Assembly: GCF_028281565.1 (NCBI RefSeq)
Contig: NZ_JANQJQ010000021.1
Location: 186,001 to 250,000, forward strand
Length of the DNA stretch: 64,000 bases
Source: Seonamhaeicola sp.
GTDB taxonomy: Bacteria; Bacteroidota; Bacteroidia; Flavobacteriales; Flavobacteriaceae
Reading direction: 5' to 3'
Shown: piece after piece, positions 8,061-17,664 of the stretch
Layout of the letters: every line of letters begins with the position of its first letter
Numbering within the stretch: the stretch's first letter is position 1
Translations under genes and position numbers: made by a program
Notes under the pieces: model-generated
The model's database searches: none
What the model saw: only the letters and a program-made list of their open reading frames with translations
Told to the model about the DNA's origin: nothing

Positions 8061-8068
8061 CTTTTTTT

Positions 8069-8992
8069 ATGAACTATACTTTGCATCAGCTGGAAATATT
8101 TCTTAAGGTATCTCAATTACAGAGTGTTACGAAAGCTTCGGAAGCCCTTTATTTAACACAACCGGCAGTGTCCATTCAATTAAAAAAATTCCAGGAACAG
8201 TTTAAAACACCACTTTTTGAAGTAGTGGGCCGGAAGATTTATATCACGGAATTTGGAGCGGAAATTGCTAAAGCCGCTGAAAATATTGTTAATGAAGTCA
8301 AAGCTATTAATTATAAAGCGTTGTCCTTTCAGGGTGAGCTTGCCGGAAAGCTAAAAATAGCTATAGTCTCAACTGCAAAATATGTTATGCCTTATTTTTT
8401 GTCGGATTTTATGAATGAAAATAAGGGGGTAGATCTTATTATGGATGTGACCAATAAGGCAGAAGTTGTGCGAGCTTTAGAAAATAATGAGGTTGATTTT
8501 GCCATGGTATCTACTATTCCAAAGCACTTAAAAATAAACAGGATCGAGTTGATGGAAAATAAGTTATTTATGGTCTCCGGCAGGGACTATAAGCACAAAG
8601 GCAAATATTTATCGTATTCGGAATTTAAAAAACTGCCGTTGATATACAGAGAACAGGGGTCTGCCACCAGGTTAGCCATGGAAAAATTTATCGATTCCAG
8701 AAAAATTTCAACTTATAAAAAGATGGAATTAAAATCTAATGAAGCCCTGAAACAAGCTGTAATCTCTGGTTTAGGGTGCTCTATCATGCCATTAATAGGT
8801 ATTAAGAATGCTATTGCTATTGGTGAATTACAAATTATCCCTGTAAAACAATTACCTATTATTACCAATTGGAACTTAATTTGGTTAAGTTCCAAGAACT
8901 TATCGGATATAGCCAAGGCCCTTGTAAACCATATAGAAACCAATAAAGAAGCCATTATTAAAAAGCATTTTGATTGGTTGGACAAGTACTGA
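8069..8992 (+). CDS. LysR family regulator divergent from sbtA (CbbR/CmpR-like)
   Basis: A 307-residue LysR-type regulator. The winged helix-turn-helix is at about 1-60 ('LHQLEIFLKVSQLQSVTKASEALYLTQPAVSIQLKKFQEQF'-type residues), and the substrate-binding domain runs from about 90 to 295 with the normal two-lobed pattern ('GKLKIAIVSTAKYVMP', 'EQGSATR', 'VISGLGCSIMP'). LysR proteins such as CmpR and CbbR control carbon uptake and fixation genes and sense small metabolites, and the divergent layout with sbtA points to the same job here. It is a single gene ended by a strong terminator. Confidence 0.93.
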   Translation: MNYTLHQLEIFLKVSQLQSVTKASEALYLTQPAVSIQLKKFQEQFKTPLFEVVGRKIYITEFGAEIAKAAENIVNEVKAINYKALSFQGELAGKLKIAIVSTAKYVMPYFLSDFMNENKGVDLIMDVTNKAEVVRALENNEVDFAMVSTIPKHLKINRIELMENKLFMVSGRDYKHKGKYLSYSEFKKLPLIYREQGSATRLAMEKFIDSRKISTYKKMELKSNEALKQAVISGLGCSIMPLIGIKNAIAIGELQIIPVKQLPIITNWNLIWLSSKNLSDIAKALVNHIETNKEAIIKKHFDWLDKY

Positions 8993-9007
8993 GCATCTAA
9001 GAAAATG

Positions 9008-9032
9008 AAGGCCTCTCAAAGTGAGAGGCCTT
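9008..9032. terminator. Two-way terminator between lysR and pnp
   Basis: Arms AAGGCCTCTC and GAGAGGCCTT with a five-base loop, followed by TTATTTG on the plus strand and TTCATTTTC on the minus strand. It separates two converging genes and probably serves both. Confidence 0.85.
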
Positions 9033-9052
9033 TTATTTGTTGAAAAAAGAAA

Positions 9053-11296
9053 TTAATCTTCTTTCTTATTTTCCCTGGGTTTTCTATCGTCTCTGCGATT
9101 ATCTCTATTACGATTGTCGCGTCCTCGATTATCCCTGCCTCTGTTATTATTATCTCTTGGAGGTCTTGGTTGCCAACCTTCAGGCTTTGGCAAAATGGCT
9201 TTTCTTGAAACCTTTTCACGTTTCGTCTTAGGGTCAAAACCAAAGTATTTTACATCAATGGTATCTCCTATGTTAATAACATCGGTAACACTATTAGTAC
9301 GTTCCCAAGCTAATTCAGAAATGTGAATCAAGGTATCATTACCAGGTGCTTCAACATATTCCACTACAGCACCAAAATCTAATATTTTGGTAACTTTCAT
9401 TTCATAAACGCTGCCAACTTCCGGTTTAAAGGTTAAAGCATCAATAGCGGCTAAAACTTTATCAATACCTTCCTGGTCGGTTCCTAAAATTTCAACAATC
9501 CCTTCTTCCGTTACAGGATCTTCATTTATAACAATCGTAGTTCCGGTTTCTTTTTGTAATTCCTGAATCACTTTTCCACCAGGACCAATAAAGGCACCAA
9601 TTAAATCGTTTGGCAACGTAGCAGTCACCATTTTAGGAGCATGGGCCTTAACATCAGCATTAGGTGCAGCAATAGTATCGGTTAATTTACCAAGGATATG
9701 CATACGTCCGTCTTTAGCTTGCTGTAATGCATTTACTAAAATCTCGTAGCTTAATCCTTTGATTTTGATATCCATTTGACAGGCAGTGATACCATCTTCA
9801 GTACCAGTTACTTTAAAGTCCATATCACCTAAGTGATCTTCATCTCCCAAGATATCGGAAAGGACGGCATAACGTTCGCCATCAGAGATCAACCCCATAG
9901 CAATTCCGGAAACCGGTTTTGTCATTTGCACACCGGCATCCATCAATGCCATAGTTCCGGCACAAACTGTTGCCATAGAAGATGATCCGTTAGATTCTAA
10001 TACTTCTGATACAACACGTACAGTATAAGGACAATCCTCAGGTACCATTCGCTTTAAAGCACGTTGTGCCAAGTTTCCGTGACCGATCTCTCTTCTTGAA
10101 GTACCTCTTAAAGGTCTTGCTTCACCTGTTGAAAAAGGAGGGAAGTTATAGTGTAAATAGAAACGTTCCTCAGTTTCTAATGATGGATTATCCACCATAT
10201 TAGCTTCTCTGGATGTACCTAAAGTAACTGTTGCCAAAGCTTGCGTTTCGCCACGTGTGAAGATAGAAGAACCATGGGTTGATGGTAAATAATCAACTTC
10301 ACACCAAATAGGACGAACTTCTGTAGTTTGACGACCGTCTAAACGGACACCTTCTTCCAGTACTAAGTTACGCACCGCTTCTTTTTGAACTTTGCTAAAG
10401 TACTTAGAAACCAATCCGCCTACCTCTTCTAATGCTTCTTCGGTATATTCGGCTTTTAACGCGTCTTTTAATTCAGAAAATGCTAAACCTCTGTCACTTT
10501 TAGAAGAAGCACTTTTTGCAATCTCATAACATTTATCGTAAGCAAATGCTTTTACTTTTTCAAGTATGGCTTCGTCTTCCACCTCAGGTTCGTATTCGCG
10601 CGTTTCTTTAGCACCTACCTGAGCTATTAAACGCTTTTGAGCTTCAATCTGAACTTTAATAGCTTCGTGAGCTACTTTAATAGCTTCAACCATTTCTTCT
10701 TCAGATATTTCACTCATTTCACCTTCCACCATCATCACAGAGTCTTCGGAAGCCCCAATAATCATATCAATATCACATTGCTCTAATTGTGAAAAACTTG
10801 GGTTAACAATAAACTCACCATCAAGGCGTCCAACTCTAACTTCAGAAATTGGTGTTTCAAAAGGAATATCAGATAACTGAATAGCTGCAGAAGCTGCTAA
10901 ACCGGCTAAAGCATCCGGCATAACATCTTTATCTAATGACATTAGTTGAATCATCACCTGTGTTTCGGCGTGATAATCTTTTGGGAATAACGGACGCAAG
11001 ACACGGTCTACAATACGCATTACTAAAATCTCTTCAGTACTTGGGCGTGCTTCACGCTTAAAAAAACCACCGGGGTATCTACCTGCAGCAGCAAATTTTT
11101 CACGATAATCTACCGTTAACGGTAAAAAATCAACATCGGCAGCTTCATAGTTAGATACTACCGTACATAGTAACATCGTGTTACCAGATTGCACAACAAC
11201 ACTACCATGAGCTTGTTTTGCTAATTTTCCGGTTTCAATAGAAATTTCTCTACCGTCACCAAGGTCTATGACCTCTTTAAATACGTTTGGAATCAT
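9053..11296 (-). CDS. pnp: Polyribonucleotide nucleotidyltransferase (PNPase)
   Basis: A 747-residue phosphorolytic 3'-5' exoribonuclease that degrades mRNA. Two RNase PH-like domains flank a helical domain (about 1-220, 235-310, 315-545). The KH domain is at about 550-620 ('[15 protein letters not shown]') and the S1 domain at about 625-695. The tail from about 705 to the end is unusual in composition: short Arg-Asp/Asn units such as RDNRGRDNR that make a disordered, RNA-binding extension. rpsO lies directly upstream in the same direction, the same order as in E. coli, but a strong terminator separates the two genes here, so pnp probably has its own promoter. Confidence 0.98.
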   Translation of the reverse strand: MIPNVFKEVIDLGDGREISIETGKLAKQAHGSVVVQSGNTMLLCTVVSNYEAADVDFLPLTVDYREKFAAAGRYPGGFFKREARPSTEEILVMRIVDRVLRPLFPKDYHAETQVMIQLMSLDKDVMPDALAGLAASAAIQLSDIPFETPISEVRVGRLDGEFIVNPSFSQLEQCDIDMIIGASEDSVMMVEGEMSEISEEEMVEAIKVAHEAIKVQIEAQKRLIAQVGAKETREYEPEVEDEAILEKVKAFAYDKCYEIAKSASSKSDRGLAFSELKDALKAEYTEEALEEVGGLVSKYFSKVQKEAVRNLVLEEGVRLDGRQTTEVRPIWCEVDYLPSTHGSSIFTRGETQALATVTLGTSREANMVDNPSLETEERFYLHYNFPPFSTGEARPLRGTSRREIGHGNLAQRALKRMVPEDCPYTVRVVSEVLESNGSSSMATVCAGTMALMDAGVQMTKPVSGIAMGLISDGERYAVLSDILGDEDHLGDMDFKVTGTEDGITACQMDIKIKGLSYEILVNALQQAKDGRMHILGKLTDTIAAPNADVKAHAPKMVTATLPNDLIGAFIGPGGKVIQELQKETGTTIVINEDPVTEEGIVEILGTDQEGIDKVLAAIDALTFKPEVGSVYEMKVTKILDFGAVVEYVEAPGNDTLIHISELAWERTNSVTDVINIGDTIDVKYFGFDPKTKREKVSRKAILPKPEGWQPRPPRDNNNRGRDNRGRDNRNRDNRRDDRKPRENKKED

Positions 11297-11425
11297 AAAT
11301 TTTTTTAATTCTAATTAAACAATGGTCGTTGTGTTGTGTAGTTGTTGTGTATGACCAATGAAAAACTATAATTAGCTTCTTATTTACGAGAGTTATACTC
11401 TTTCGTGAGAGTTATATTTAAACAA

Positions 11426-11450
11426 AAAAGAGGCTGTGAAAGCCTCTTTT
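11426..11450 (-). terminator. Terminator of rpsO
   Basis: Perfect arms AAAAGAGGCT and AGCCTCTTTT with a five-base loop. On the minus strand the stem runs into TTTTTTGTTT three bases after the rpsO stop. It would largely uncouple rpsO from pnp. Confidence 0.88.
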
Positions 11451-11452
11451 AA

Positions 11453-11722
11453 TTATTTTCTTAATCCTAATTCTTTAACTATGGCACGATATCTTAAGAT
11501 ATCTTTCTTAGTTAAGTAATCTAGTAACGCTCTGCGCTTACCTACCAATTTTACTAAAGAGCGCTCAGTGTTATAATCTTTTCTGTTATTTTTTAAGTGC
11601 TCGGTTAAATGGTTAATTCTGTACGTAAACAACGCAATTTGCGCTTCCGCAGTACCGGAATCATTTTTTCCTTTTCCGTGTTTTGCGAAGATGTCTTCTT
11701 TAATTTCTTTTGTTAAATACAT
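11453..11722 (-). CDS. rpsO: 30S ribosomal protein S15
   Basis: Standard 89-residue S15, which binds the central domain of 16S rRNA and helps form intersubunit contacts. Typical segments are 'KHGKGKNDSGTAEAQIALFTYRINHLTEHLKNN' at about 14-46 and 'LVKLVGKRRALLDYL' at 55-69. The ATG at 11722 is chosen; a frame extending to 11779 would begin inside the -7 box (11777-11784), so it cannot be translated from this promoter. Confidence 0.98.
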   Translation of the reverse strand: MYLTKEIKEDIFAKHGKGKNDSGTAEAQIALFTYRINHLTEHLKNNRKDYNTERSLVKLVGKRRALLDYLTKKDILRYRAIVKELGLRK

Positions 11723-11776
11723 GCTAATATTATTGTAAATGATTTTTATGTATTCGAAAGCCTTTCTTTCGAGCGG

Positions 11777-11805
11777 CAAATATACGCTTTTTTATTGATT
11801 TGCAA
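11777..11805 (-). promoter_or_regulatory. rpsO promoter
   Basis: This is the most complete promoter in the window: TTG (minus strand, 11803-11805), an 18-bp spacer, then TATATTTG (11777-11784). It matches the flavobacterial TTG-N17-23-TAnnTTTG consensus and leaves a leader of about 50 nt before the ATG. Confidence 0.8.
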
Positions 11806-11824
11806 GCGTATATGGTCAAAAAGA

Positions 11825-11850
11825 AAAAGCGACCAAAATGGGTCGCTTTT
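11825..11850 (-). terminator. Terminator of accD
   Basis: Arms AAAAGCGACC and GGTCGCTTTT with a six-base loop, two bases after the accD stop on the minus strand, followed by TCTTTTT. Confidence 0.87.
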
Positions 11851-11852
11851 TT

Positions 11853-12710
11853 TTATGCTCTTAAAGGTTGGTTCAATATTAAATCTAGATACTGATTCAC
11901 CTTGTTTTTCAAGTCTCTACGTAGAGTGATAAAATCTAAGAACCCGTGTTCCAACAAAAACTCTGAAGTCTGGAAGCCTTCCGGTAAGTCCTGACCTGTG
12001 GTGTCTTTTACCACACGTGGCCCGGCAAAACCAATTAGAGCTCCGGGTTCACTAATATTAATGTCTCCTAACATGGCAAACGAAGCCGTTGTACCGCCTG
12101 TAGTTGGGTCTGTACACAAAGAAATATAAGGAATTTTAGCCTCGGCTAATTGCGCCAATTTAACGGATGTTTTTGCGAGTTGCATTAATGACAAGGCCGC
12201 TTCCATCATTCTGGCACCACCGGATTTAGAGATCACCATAAGAGGTATATTATGTTCTAAGGCATAGTCTGCTGCTCTCGCTATCTTTTCACCTACAACA
12301 CTTCCCATAGAACCGCCGATAAAGCTAAAATCCATACAGGCAACCACTAAATCTTTGCCTTTTGATTTTCCAACAGCTGTTCTTACAGCATCCTTTAACT
12401 TGGTTTTTTCCTGGGCTGTTTTTAAGCGATCCGGGTACTTTTTAGTGTCTTCAAATTTTAAAGGGTCTTTAGATTCTAAACCGGAATCCAGCTCTTTAAA
12501 TTCATTATTATCAAAAAGTATTTCAAAATATTCTTTACTTCCTATTCGGACGTGATAACCATCTTCGGGACTTACATAAAAGTTTTGTTCTAACTCTTCT
12601 GTATCTACAATTTTACCGGTGGGCGTTTTGTACCAAAGCCCTTTAGGAGTATCTTTTTTCTCCTCGGTAGATGTGGTTATTCCTTTTGTTTTTCTTTTAA
12701 ACCAAGACAT
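11853..12710 (-). CDS. accD: Acetyl-CoA carboxylase carboxyltransferase subunit beta, zinc-ribbon cysteines absent
   Basis: The 285-residue beta subunit of the carboxyltransferase that makes malonyl-CoA for fatty acid synthesis. The crotonase-like core is clear: '[11 protein letters not shown]' at about 132-142, '[11 protein letters not shown]' at 161-171 and '[16 protein letters not shown]' at 198-213. The N-terminal segment aligns with the zinc ribbon of E. coli AccD, but the four cysteines are gone: 'YKTPTGKIV' and 'YVSPEDGYH' stand where CxxC pairs are expected. The fold is therefore kept without zinc. I recall the same feature in related flavobacteria. It has its own promoter and terminator. 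Confidence 0.96.
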   Translation of the reverse strand: MSWFKRKTKGITTSTEEKKDTPKGLWYKTPTGKIVDTEELEQNFYVSPEDGYHVRIGSKEYFEILFDNNEFKELDSGLESKDPLKFEDTKKYPDRLKTAQEKTKLKDAVRTAVGKSKGKDLVVACMDFSFIGGSMGSVVGEKIARAADYALEHNIPLMVISKSGGARMMEAALSLMQLAKTSVKLAQLAEAKIPYISLCTDPTTGGTTASFAMLGDINISEPGALIGFAGPRVVKDTTGQDLPEGFQTSEFLLEHGFLDFITLRRDLKNKVNQYLDLILNQPLRA

Positions 12711-12742
12711 ATTGATTTACAATTTAAATTTTAGCCTGACGA

Positions 12743-12750
12743 CAAAATTA
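12743..12750 (-). promoter_or_regulatory. -7 box of the accD promoter
   Basis: TAATTTTG on the minus strand, 33 bp before the accD ATG. Confidence 0.6.
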
Positions 12751-12833
12751 AACCTTTTTTTAATTTTGTGGTAACACCATTGTATTTTTATTATAATGCA
12801 CGCATATTACTTTTTGAAATGTACGCAAAAGAA

Positions 12834-12858
12834 AAGGTTCTGAATTAATCAGAACCTT
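12834..12858 (-). terminator. Terminator of fbaA
   Basis: Ten-base perfect arms AAGGTTCTGA and TCAGAACCTT around a five-base loop, followed on the minus strand by TTCTTTTG. It lies about 28 bp after the fbaA stop. Confidence 0.8.
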
Positions 12859-12885
12859 AGTATATAAAATTTAAAAATATTGATT

Positions 12886-13953
12886 TTATAAAGTGTTTAC
12901 GTTGTTAAGGTCTTCAAAGGCCTTCTTTAAACGCTCTACAAACGATTTTTCTCCTTCACGAACCCAAACTCGGGGATCGTAGAATTTTTTGTTAGGGACA
13001 TCATCGCCTTCCGGGTTTCCTATTTGAGCTTGCAGATAATCTGATTTATTACTCATGTAGTCACGTATACCACACATGAAAGCATATTGTAAATCTGTAT
13101 CAATATTCATTTTAATAACACCATAGCTAATGCCTTCTCTAATTTCTTCTACTGTAGAACCGGAACCACCATGGAAAACAAAATCGATATGATTATGGCC
13201 TACGCCATATTTTTCAGAAATATACTCCTGAGAATTCTTTAAGATCTTAGGCGTTAATTTTACGTTACCCGGCTTGTAAACGCCATGAACATTACCAAAT
13301 GCAGCAGCAATGGTAAATTGGTCACTTACCTTGCTCAATTCTTCATAAGCGTAAGCTACTTCTTCCGGTTGTGTATAAAGTTTGGAATCGTCAACATCGG
13401 TATTATCAACACCATCTTCTTCGCCGCCGGTAATACCTAATTCTATTTCAAGAGTCATGTTCATTTTACTCATACGCTCCAGGTATTGCTTACATAATTC
13501 AATGTTCTCTTCAATTGGTTCTTCGGAAAGATCAATCATATGCGAGCTGAAAAGTGATTTGCCGGTTTCCGCAAAATGTTGTTCACTGGCTTCCAATAAG
13601 CCATCAATCCAGGGCAATAATTTTTTAGCACAGTGGTCTGTATGTAAAATTACCGGAACACCGTAAGCTTCTGCCATGGTATGTACGTGTTTTGCTCCTG
13701 CAATGGCACCTTTAATAGCGGCATTTTGCCCTTCGTTACTTAACCCTTTTCCTGCATTAAATTGTGCGCCACCATTTGAAAATTGAATGATTACGGGAGC
13801 ATTTAATGCTGCTGCAGTTTCTAATACTCCATTAATAGTGTTTGAACCTATTACATTTACAGCCGGTAAAGCAAATCCTTTTTCTTTTGCTAATTTGAAG
13901 ATCTCCTGTACCTCATATCCCGTAGCAACTCCTGGTTTAATATTATGTCCCAT
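12886..13953 (-). CDS. fbaA: Class II fructose-bisphosphate aldolase
   Basis: A 355-residue zinc-dependent class IIA aldolase of glycolysis and gluconeogenesis, cleaving fructose 1,6-bisphosphate to dihydroxyacetone phosphate and glyceraldehyde 3-phosphate. Visible motifs: 'HTDHCAKKLLPWIDGL' with the catalytic Asp and zinc His at about 106-121, 'LEIELGITGGEEDGVDN' at about 175-191 with a conserved Glu, 'AAFGNVHGVYKPGNV' with another zinc His, and 'FVFHGGSGS' with the last zinc His. The length and GEEDG motif match the E. coli FbaA class. It is a single gene with its own promoter and terminator. Confidence 0.97.
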   Translation of the reverse strand: MGHNIKPGVATGYEVQEIFKLAKEKGFALPAVNVIGSNTINGVLETAAALNAPVIIQFSNGGAQFNAGKGLSNEGQNAAIKGAIAGAKHVHTMAEAYGVPVILHTDHCAKKLLPWIDGLLEASEQHFAETGKSLFSSHMIDLSEEPIEENIELCKQYLERMSKMNMTLEIELGITGGEEDGVDNTDVDDSKLYTQPEEVAYAYEELSKVSDQFTIAAAFGNVHGVYKPGNVKLTPKILKNSQEYISEKYGVGHNHIDFVFHGGSGSTVEEIREGISYGVIKMNIDTDLQYAFMCGIRDYMSNKSDYLQAQIGNPEGDDVPNKKFYDPRVWVREGEKSFVERLKKAFEDLNNVNTL

Positions 13954-13988
13954 TTCTGTTTTAAATTTAATTTAGTAATTAGTGGCTC

Positions 13989-13996
13989 CAAAAGTA
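13989..13996 (-). promoter_or_regulatory. -7 box of the fbaA promoter
   Basis: TACTTTTG on the minus strand, 36 bp before the fbaA ATG. Confidence 0.62.
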
Positions 13997-14086
13997 ATTA
14001 AATTTTACATAATTACGGCTGATTTTTTGCATTGATAAAGAGAAAATAACACTAAAACGTTATAGTGTGAAATACTAATAAGACTA

Positions 14087-16606
14087 CTAGAAAGGATAGT
14101 TAATACCTATATTATAAACAGCATTGGAGAAGTTATAATCTTTAAACCATCTACCGGTATCCTGATAAACCGGGTTATAAGTTTTGAAACCAACATCAAA
14201 ACGAAATACAAAAAAACTAAAGTCATAACGGAGGCCAAAACCGGAGCCTACAGCAATGTCCTTTAAAGATTTAAGATCTGTAAAGGTAGCATTCTCATTT
14301 TCAACATCGTCTAAAACGTTCCAGATGTTTCCGGCATCAACAAAGAGAGCCCCGTTTAAGTTTTCAAAAATGTTAAAGCGTTGTTCAATGTTAAAGGCCA
14401 GCTTTAAATTGGCTTCATTAAACTCGTTAGCAGATTGAGAACTTCCCGGGCCTAAGCGATAAGCTGTCCACGCCCTGTTGTCATTGGGACCACCAGCAAA
14501 GAAACTCTTGGAAAATGGTATGTTGGTGGAGTTTCCGTAAGGAATAGCAATACCGAAAAAACTTCTGAAGGCTATGACATTCTTTCTTCCTAAATCCCAG
14601 TGTTTTGTATACTCGAATTCGGTTTTAGCATATTGAGAGAAGGCTACATTAAATAGTTCATAGCGGTCATTTTCATCTTTTTTAAGCCCTAAAAGTTTTG
14701 ATGTATTTGCCAGTAAGTTACCCGCAAATTCTACTTTAAAACGAAAGATTGAAAAGTTTTCATCAAATAAATTGGTTCTTCCATCATTGGTAAAACTGAA
14801 ACTGGATGAGAGGATAAGGTTGTCTTCCGTTAAACGTTCTTTTCTTTCATCTATACCGTTAATGGTTCTTAATTGATCTTCTGAAATTTCAGATGGTGTC
14901 GGGGAGCCTAAGGCATAATCTATAAAAGCATTGGCGCCCTCCGGTTTAGTTAAATCATCTATGGTATAATTAACGTCCTTAGCAGTTTGATTTAAAAGAT
15001 CAAACGAATTCTGATAAACATCGAAATAATTATCAATATTAAGATTTCTAACATACTGGGCATTAAACAGGTCCAATCGATTTGTTTTTTTGCTATTAGG
15101 AAACCAATTGAAATTAATGGTTCCACTAAGCGTTTGTTTGTCTAGCCCAATGTTAGTTTGCCCCGTAGTAGCCAAACTGATCCTGGTATTAGGCGACATA
15201 TGTTTTGGTATAATGCGTTCCGTATAAAATGGTGACAGTAGCCGGGGTATGGTAAGTTTAACATCAAGCCCCAATTCATTAATATCGAAAAACGGATCAT
15301 CGGGATTGTTCTTGTCTTTTGAGGCACCAACAGAACCAATGGCCGAAACTTGTAGGGTTTCAGCCCCTCTGAAAATGTTTCTGATTTGAAGGCTTGGATT
15401 TACTGAAAACCCAACGGTTTGAATATTGCTTTGCGAAATATCGGTACTCATGCTCAAGCTAAACTTCTTTAAAGGAGCCAGCTTAATGGTACTGGAAAGT
15501 GAATTATCTAAGTTCTCCTCATATTCAATATTCGGATATTTAAAAGTACGTAACTGATTAATATGTCTATAAGTTAACGTTCGGTCTCTATCTCTGAAAA
15601 TATCTCCCGGTGTAATAAAAATGGCATCCGTTAAGGCTCTTGGCTTGTAACGCATTTTCCCGTAACTATACAAGTTGTATCCTCCAAATCTAATGGAGTC
15701 CTGAAAAGGTTGATTACGTTTTTCAAATGTGTAATCCGTAATGATATTAACTTCTCTGATATCATAAATTTTAAAAGGTTCTCTTCTGATAGAATCCGGT
15801 GTTGTTATAGCTCTGTCACTTATTAAAATATCAATATCTACATCGTCATTCTCACTATTTCTAATAACATCAAAACTTATATTTTCCTGGGTAAAATGAT
15901 AAACTCCTGAATTTCTAAATACATCGGTTAACCGGTCCCTTTCGTTAACCAAATCAACATCTCTGTATTGCGCATTTTTTTTAAGGATACTTTCTTCCTC
16001 AGAAAATTTATAAATAGAGTCTATTATTTTAGAACTGATAGTTGAATAAATAGAGTCGATAATTTTTGGTGCTCCGGTTGTAATATTATAGGTTACGCTG
16101 GCACGTTTGTTATCTGTTTTGTTTAATTCATAAGAAACATCATTATCAAACCAACCGTTTGCCTTATAGTAAAGTTCCAGTCTTCTTTTCGTTTTTTTCG
16201 TTTTGGCTTCATCTAAAACTACCGGAGCCTCACCGGTTCTTTTGAGCCAATTATTAAACCCGACTGATGATGCCTTTAAATTGTCAATCTGCTTTTTAGA
16301 AAGTTTTCTCGTTAGTCGTTCTCTGCGTTTTGGATTTTTGTCCAGCCAAACCTCAAATAAAGAATCTCTGTTTTCCCGGGCTAAATTGTATAAATGTAAC
16401 CGTAACGGGACTCCTAAAATTTTTCGATTGGGGCTTTGTGATATTAAATTGTTAATGGTTTCGGTACTTTCTTTTTTGCCATTTATCAGGACCGTATTGT
16501 CTGTTAACAGATATTCGTCTTCTGCTACCCGCTTTGTAGCTTCACAACCCGTAAAACATTCAATAAATAATAAGAAAACTAATATTTTAGAGAGAAGTCT
16601 TTTCAA
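14087..16606 (-). CDS. tamL: TamL, TamA-like outer-membrane assembly lipoprotein
   Basis: An 839-residue Omp85 family protein of the lipoprotein type found in Bacteroidota. The signal peptide ends in a lipobox (FTGC, Cys20), so the protein is lipid-anchored, unlike TamA of proteobacteria. Residues about 25-330 hold POTRA-like repeats, including the 'RRLELYYKANGWFDNDVSYE' pattern, and the C-terminal half is a 16-strand BamA-type barrel, with 'SKSFFAGGPNDNRAW' carrying the conserved substrate-facing loop and the 'AVGSGFGLRYDFSFFVFRFDVGF' end strand. TamL works with TamB to insert outer-membrane proteins. TamB is often next door in relatives but is not seen in this window. Confidence 0.9.
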   Translation of the reverse strand: MKRLLSKILVFLLFIECFTGCEATKRVAEDEYLLTDNTVLINGKKESTETINNLISQSPNRKILGVPLRLHLYNLARENRDSLFEVWLDKNPKRRERLTRKLSKKQIDNLKASSVGFNNWLKRTGEAPVVLDEAKTKKTKRRLELYYKANGWFDNDVSYELNKTDNKRASVTYNITTGAPKIIDSIYSTISSKIIDSIYKFSEEESILKKNAQYRDVDLVNERDRLTDVFRNSGVYHFTQENISFDVIRNSENDDVDIDILISDRAITTPDSIRREPFKIYDIREVNIITDYTFEKRNQPFQDSIRFGGYNLYSYGKMRYKPRALTDAIFITPGDIFRDRDRTLTYRHINQLRTFKYPNIEYEENLDNSLSSTIKLAPLKKFSLSMSTDISQSNIQTVGFSVNPSLQIRNIFRGAETLQVSAIGSVGASKDKNNPDDPFFDINELGLDVKLTIPRLLSPFYTERIIPKHMSPNTRISLATTGQTNIGLDKQTLSGTINFNWFPNSKKTNRLDLFNAQYVRNLNIDNYFDVYQNSFDLLNQTAKDVNYTIDDLTKPEGANAFIDYALGSPTPSEISEDQLRTINGIDERKERLTEDNLILSSSFSFTNDGRTNLFDENFSIFRFKVEFAGNLLANTSKLLGLKKDENDRYELFNVAFSQYAKTEFEYTKHWDLGRKNVIAFRSFFGIAIPYGNSTNIPFSKSFFAGGPNDNRAWTAYRLGPGSSQSANEFNEANLKLAFNIEQRFNIFENLNGALFVDAGNIWNVLDDVENENATFTDLKSLKDIAVGSGFGLRYDFSFFVFRFDVGFKTYNPVYQDTGRWFKDYNFSNAVYNIGINYPF

Positions 16607-16891
16607 ATGGAACTACAATTAATTTGGGTTACACTTTTTTAGTTAACAGAAATAGTGTACGCAAAAACTTGCTCAAAAATACACTATTTCATCTGTTTAA
16701 AATTTTTTGATTTCTGAAAATTTTCAAAAAATTTGGATACAATCAGTAATTCACATGAATTTTAATCATTTCTCACCTAAATCCGCAATGATTTGAGATT
16801 ATGCTCATTTGAATTGTTTAATTAAATAATTTTAAACTTAGATAATTATAACCGGATATTTTCATTTTCTTTATAACATAAAACCGATTAC

Positions 16892-17611
16892 ATGCTATCT
16901 AAAAGTCAGATAAAACTAATAACGAGTTTAAAGCAAAAAAAATATAGACAGCAGCATGGTTTATTTGTTGTTGAAGGTGTTAAAACAATAAACGAACTGT
17001 TGCAATCTAACTTAGTGCTTCATGCCCTATATACGACTGAAACCTTCAACATTGATGCCAAAAATGAATTTTTAATTTCTGAGGCAGAATTAAAAAAAAT
17101 CAGCTTTTTAAAAACACCTAACAAAGCATTGGCGGTTTTTAAAATTCCTGAGTCAAAACCAATAGCCCAAAACGGATTGATTGTGGCACTTGATGATGTT
17201 AGGGATCCCGGGAATCTGGGAACTATCATAAGACTTTGTGACTGGTTTGGCATTTCAGATTTGGTTTGTAGTAAGGAAACAGTAGATTGTTTTAATCCGA
17301 AAGTGATACAGGCCACTATGGGCTCTATTACAAGAGTTAATATTAGTTATGTTGATTTGGTCGGCTTTTTAAATGATACTGAGTTACCATCTTTTGGAGC
17401 TTATATGGAAGGCGATAATGTTTACAGATCGGAACTCCCGGATAAAGGGGTTTTGATTATGGGGAATGAAGCTAACGGCATTTCAGGTAGTGTTGAAGCC
17501 TTAATAAAAGAAAAAATTTCAATCCCGAGATTTGGAGATATTCAAGTCACCGAAAGTTTAAATGTTGCCTCGGCCACAGCCATTTTGTTGAGTGAGTTTA
17601 GGAGAAGCTAG
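16892..17611 (+). CDS. SPOUT (TrmH/RlmB-like) RNA 2'-O-methyltransferase
   Basis: A 239-residue SpoU/TrmH family enzyme that methylates ribose in rRNA or tRNA using S-adenosylmethionine. A small N-terminal substrate domain (about 5-90, with 'KKYRQQHGLFVVEGVKTINEL') precedes the knotted catalytic domain. The three SPOUT motifs are visible: 'LDDVRDPGNLGTIIR' near 104-118, 'LIMGNEANGIS' near 187-197 and 'VTESLNVASATAILLSEF' near 218-235. Which nucleotide it modifies cannot be told. It stands alone, divergent from tamL. Confidence 0.9.
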   Translation: MLSKSQIKLITSLKQKKYRQQHGLFVVEGVKTINELLQSNLVLHALYTTETFNIDAKNEFLISEAELKKISFLKTPNKALAVFKIPESKPIAQNGLIVALDDVRDPGNLGTIIRLCDWFGISDLVCSKETVDCFNPKVIQATMGSITRVNISYVDLVGFLNDTELPSFGAYMEGDNVYRSELPDKGVLIMGNEANGISGSVEALIKEKISIPRFGDIQVTESLNVASATAILLSEFRRS

Positions 17612-17616
17612 AAGCT

Positions 17617-17664
17617 TGAAGTAAATAAAACTGAGAACTGTAACTGTTCACTGAAAACTGAAAT
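17617..17664. repeat. ACTG-rich spacer repeat between the methyltransferase and porT
   Basis: The spacer has several copies of AACTG or ACTGAAAACTG-like words in a row. The same kind of sequence fills the nqrD-nqrE gap at 46219-46283, so both belong to a dispersed family of simple intergenic repeats. Confidence 0.5.

Noticed and set aside
16203-16622. 139-codon plus-strand frame
   Set aside because: Antisense to the N-terminal part of tamL, no recognisable features.
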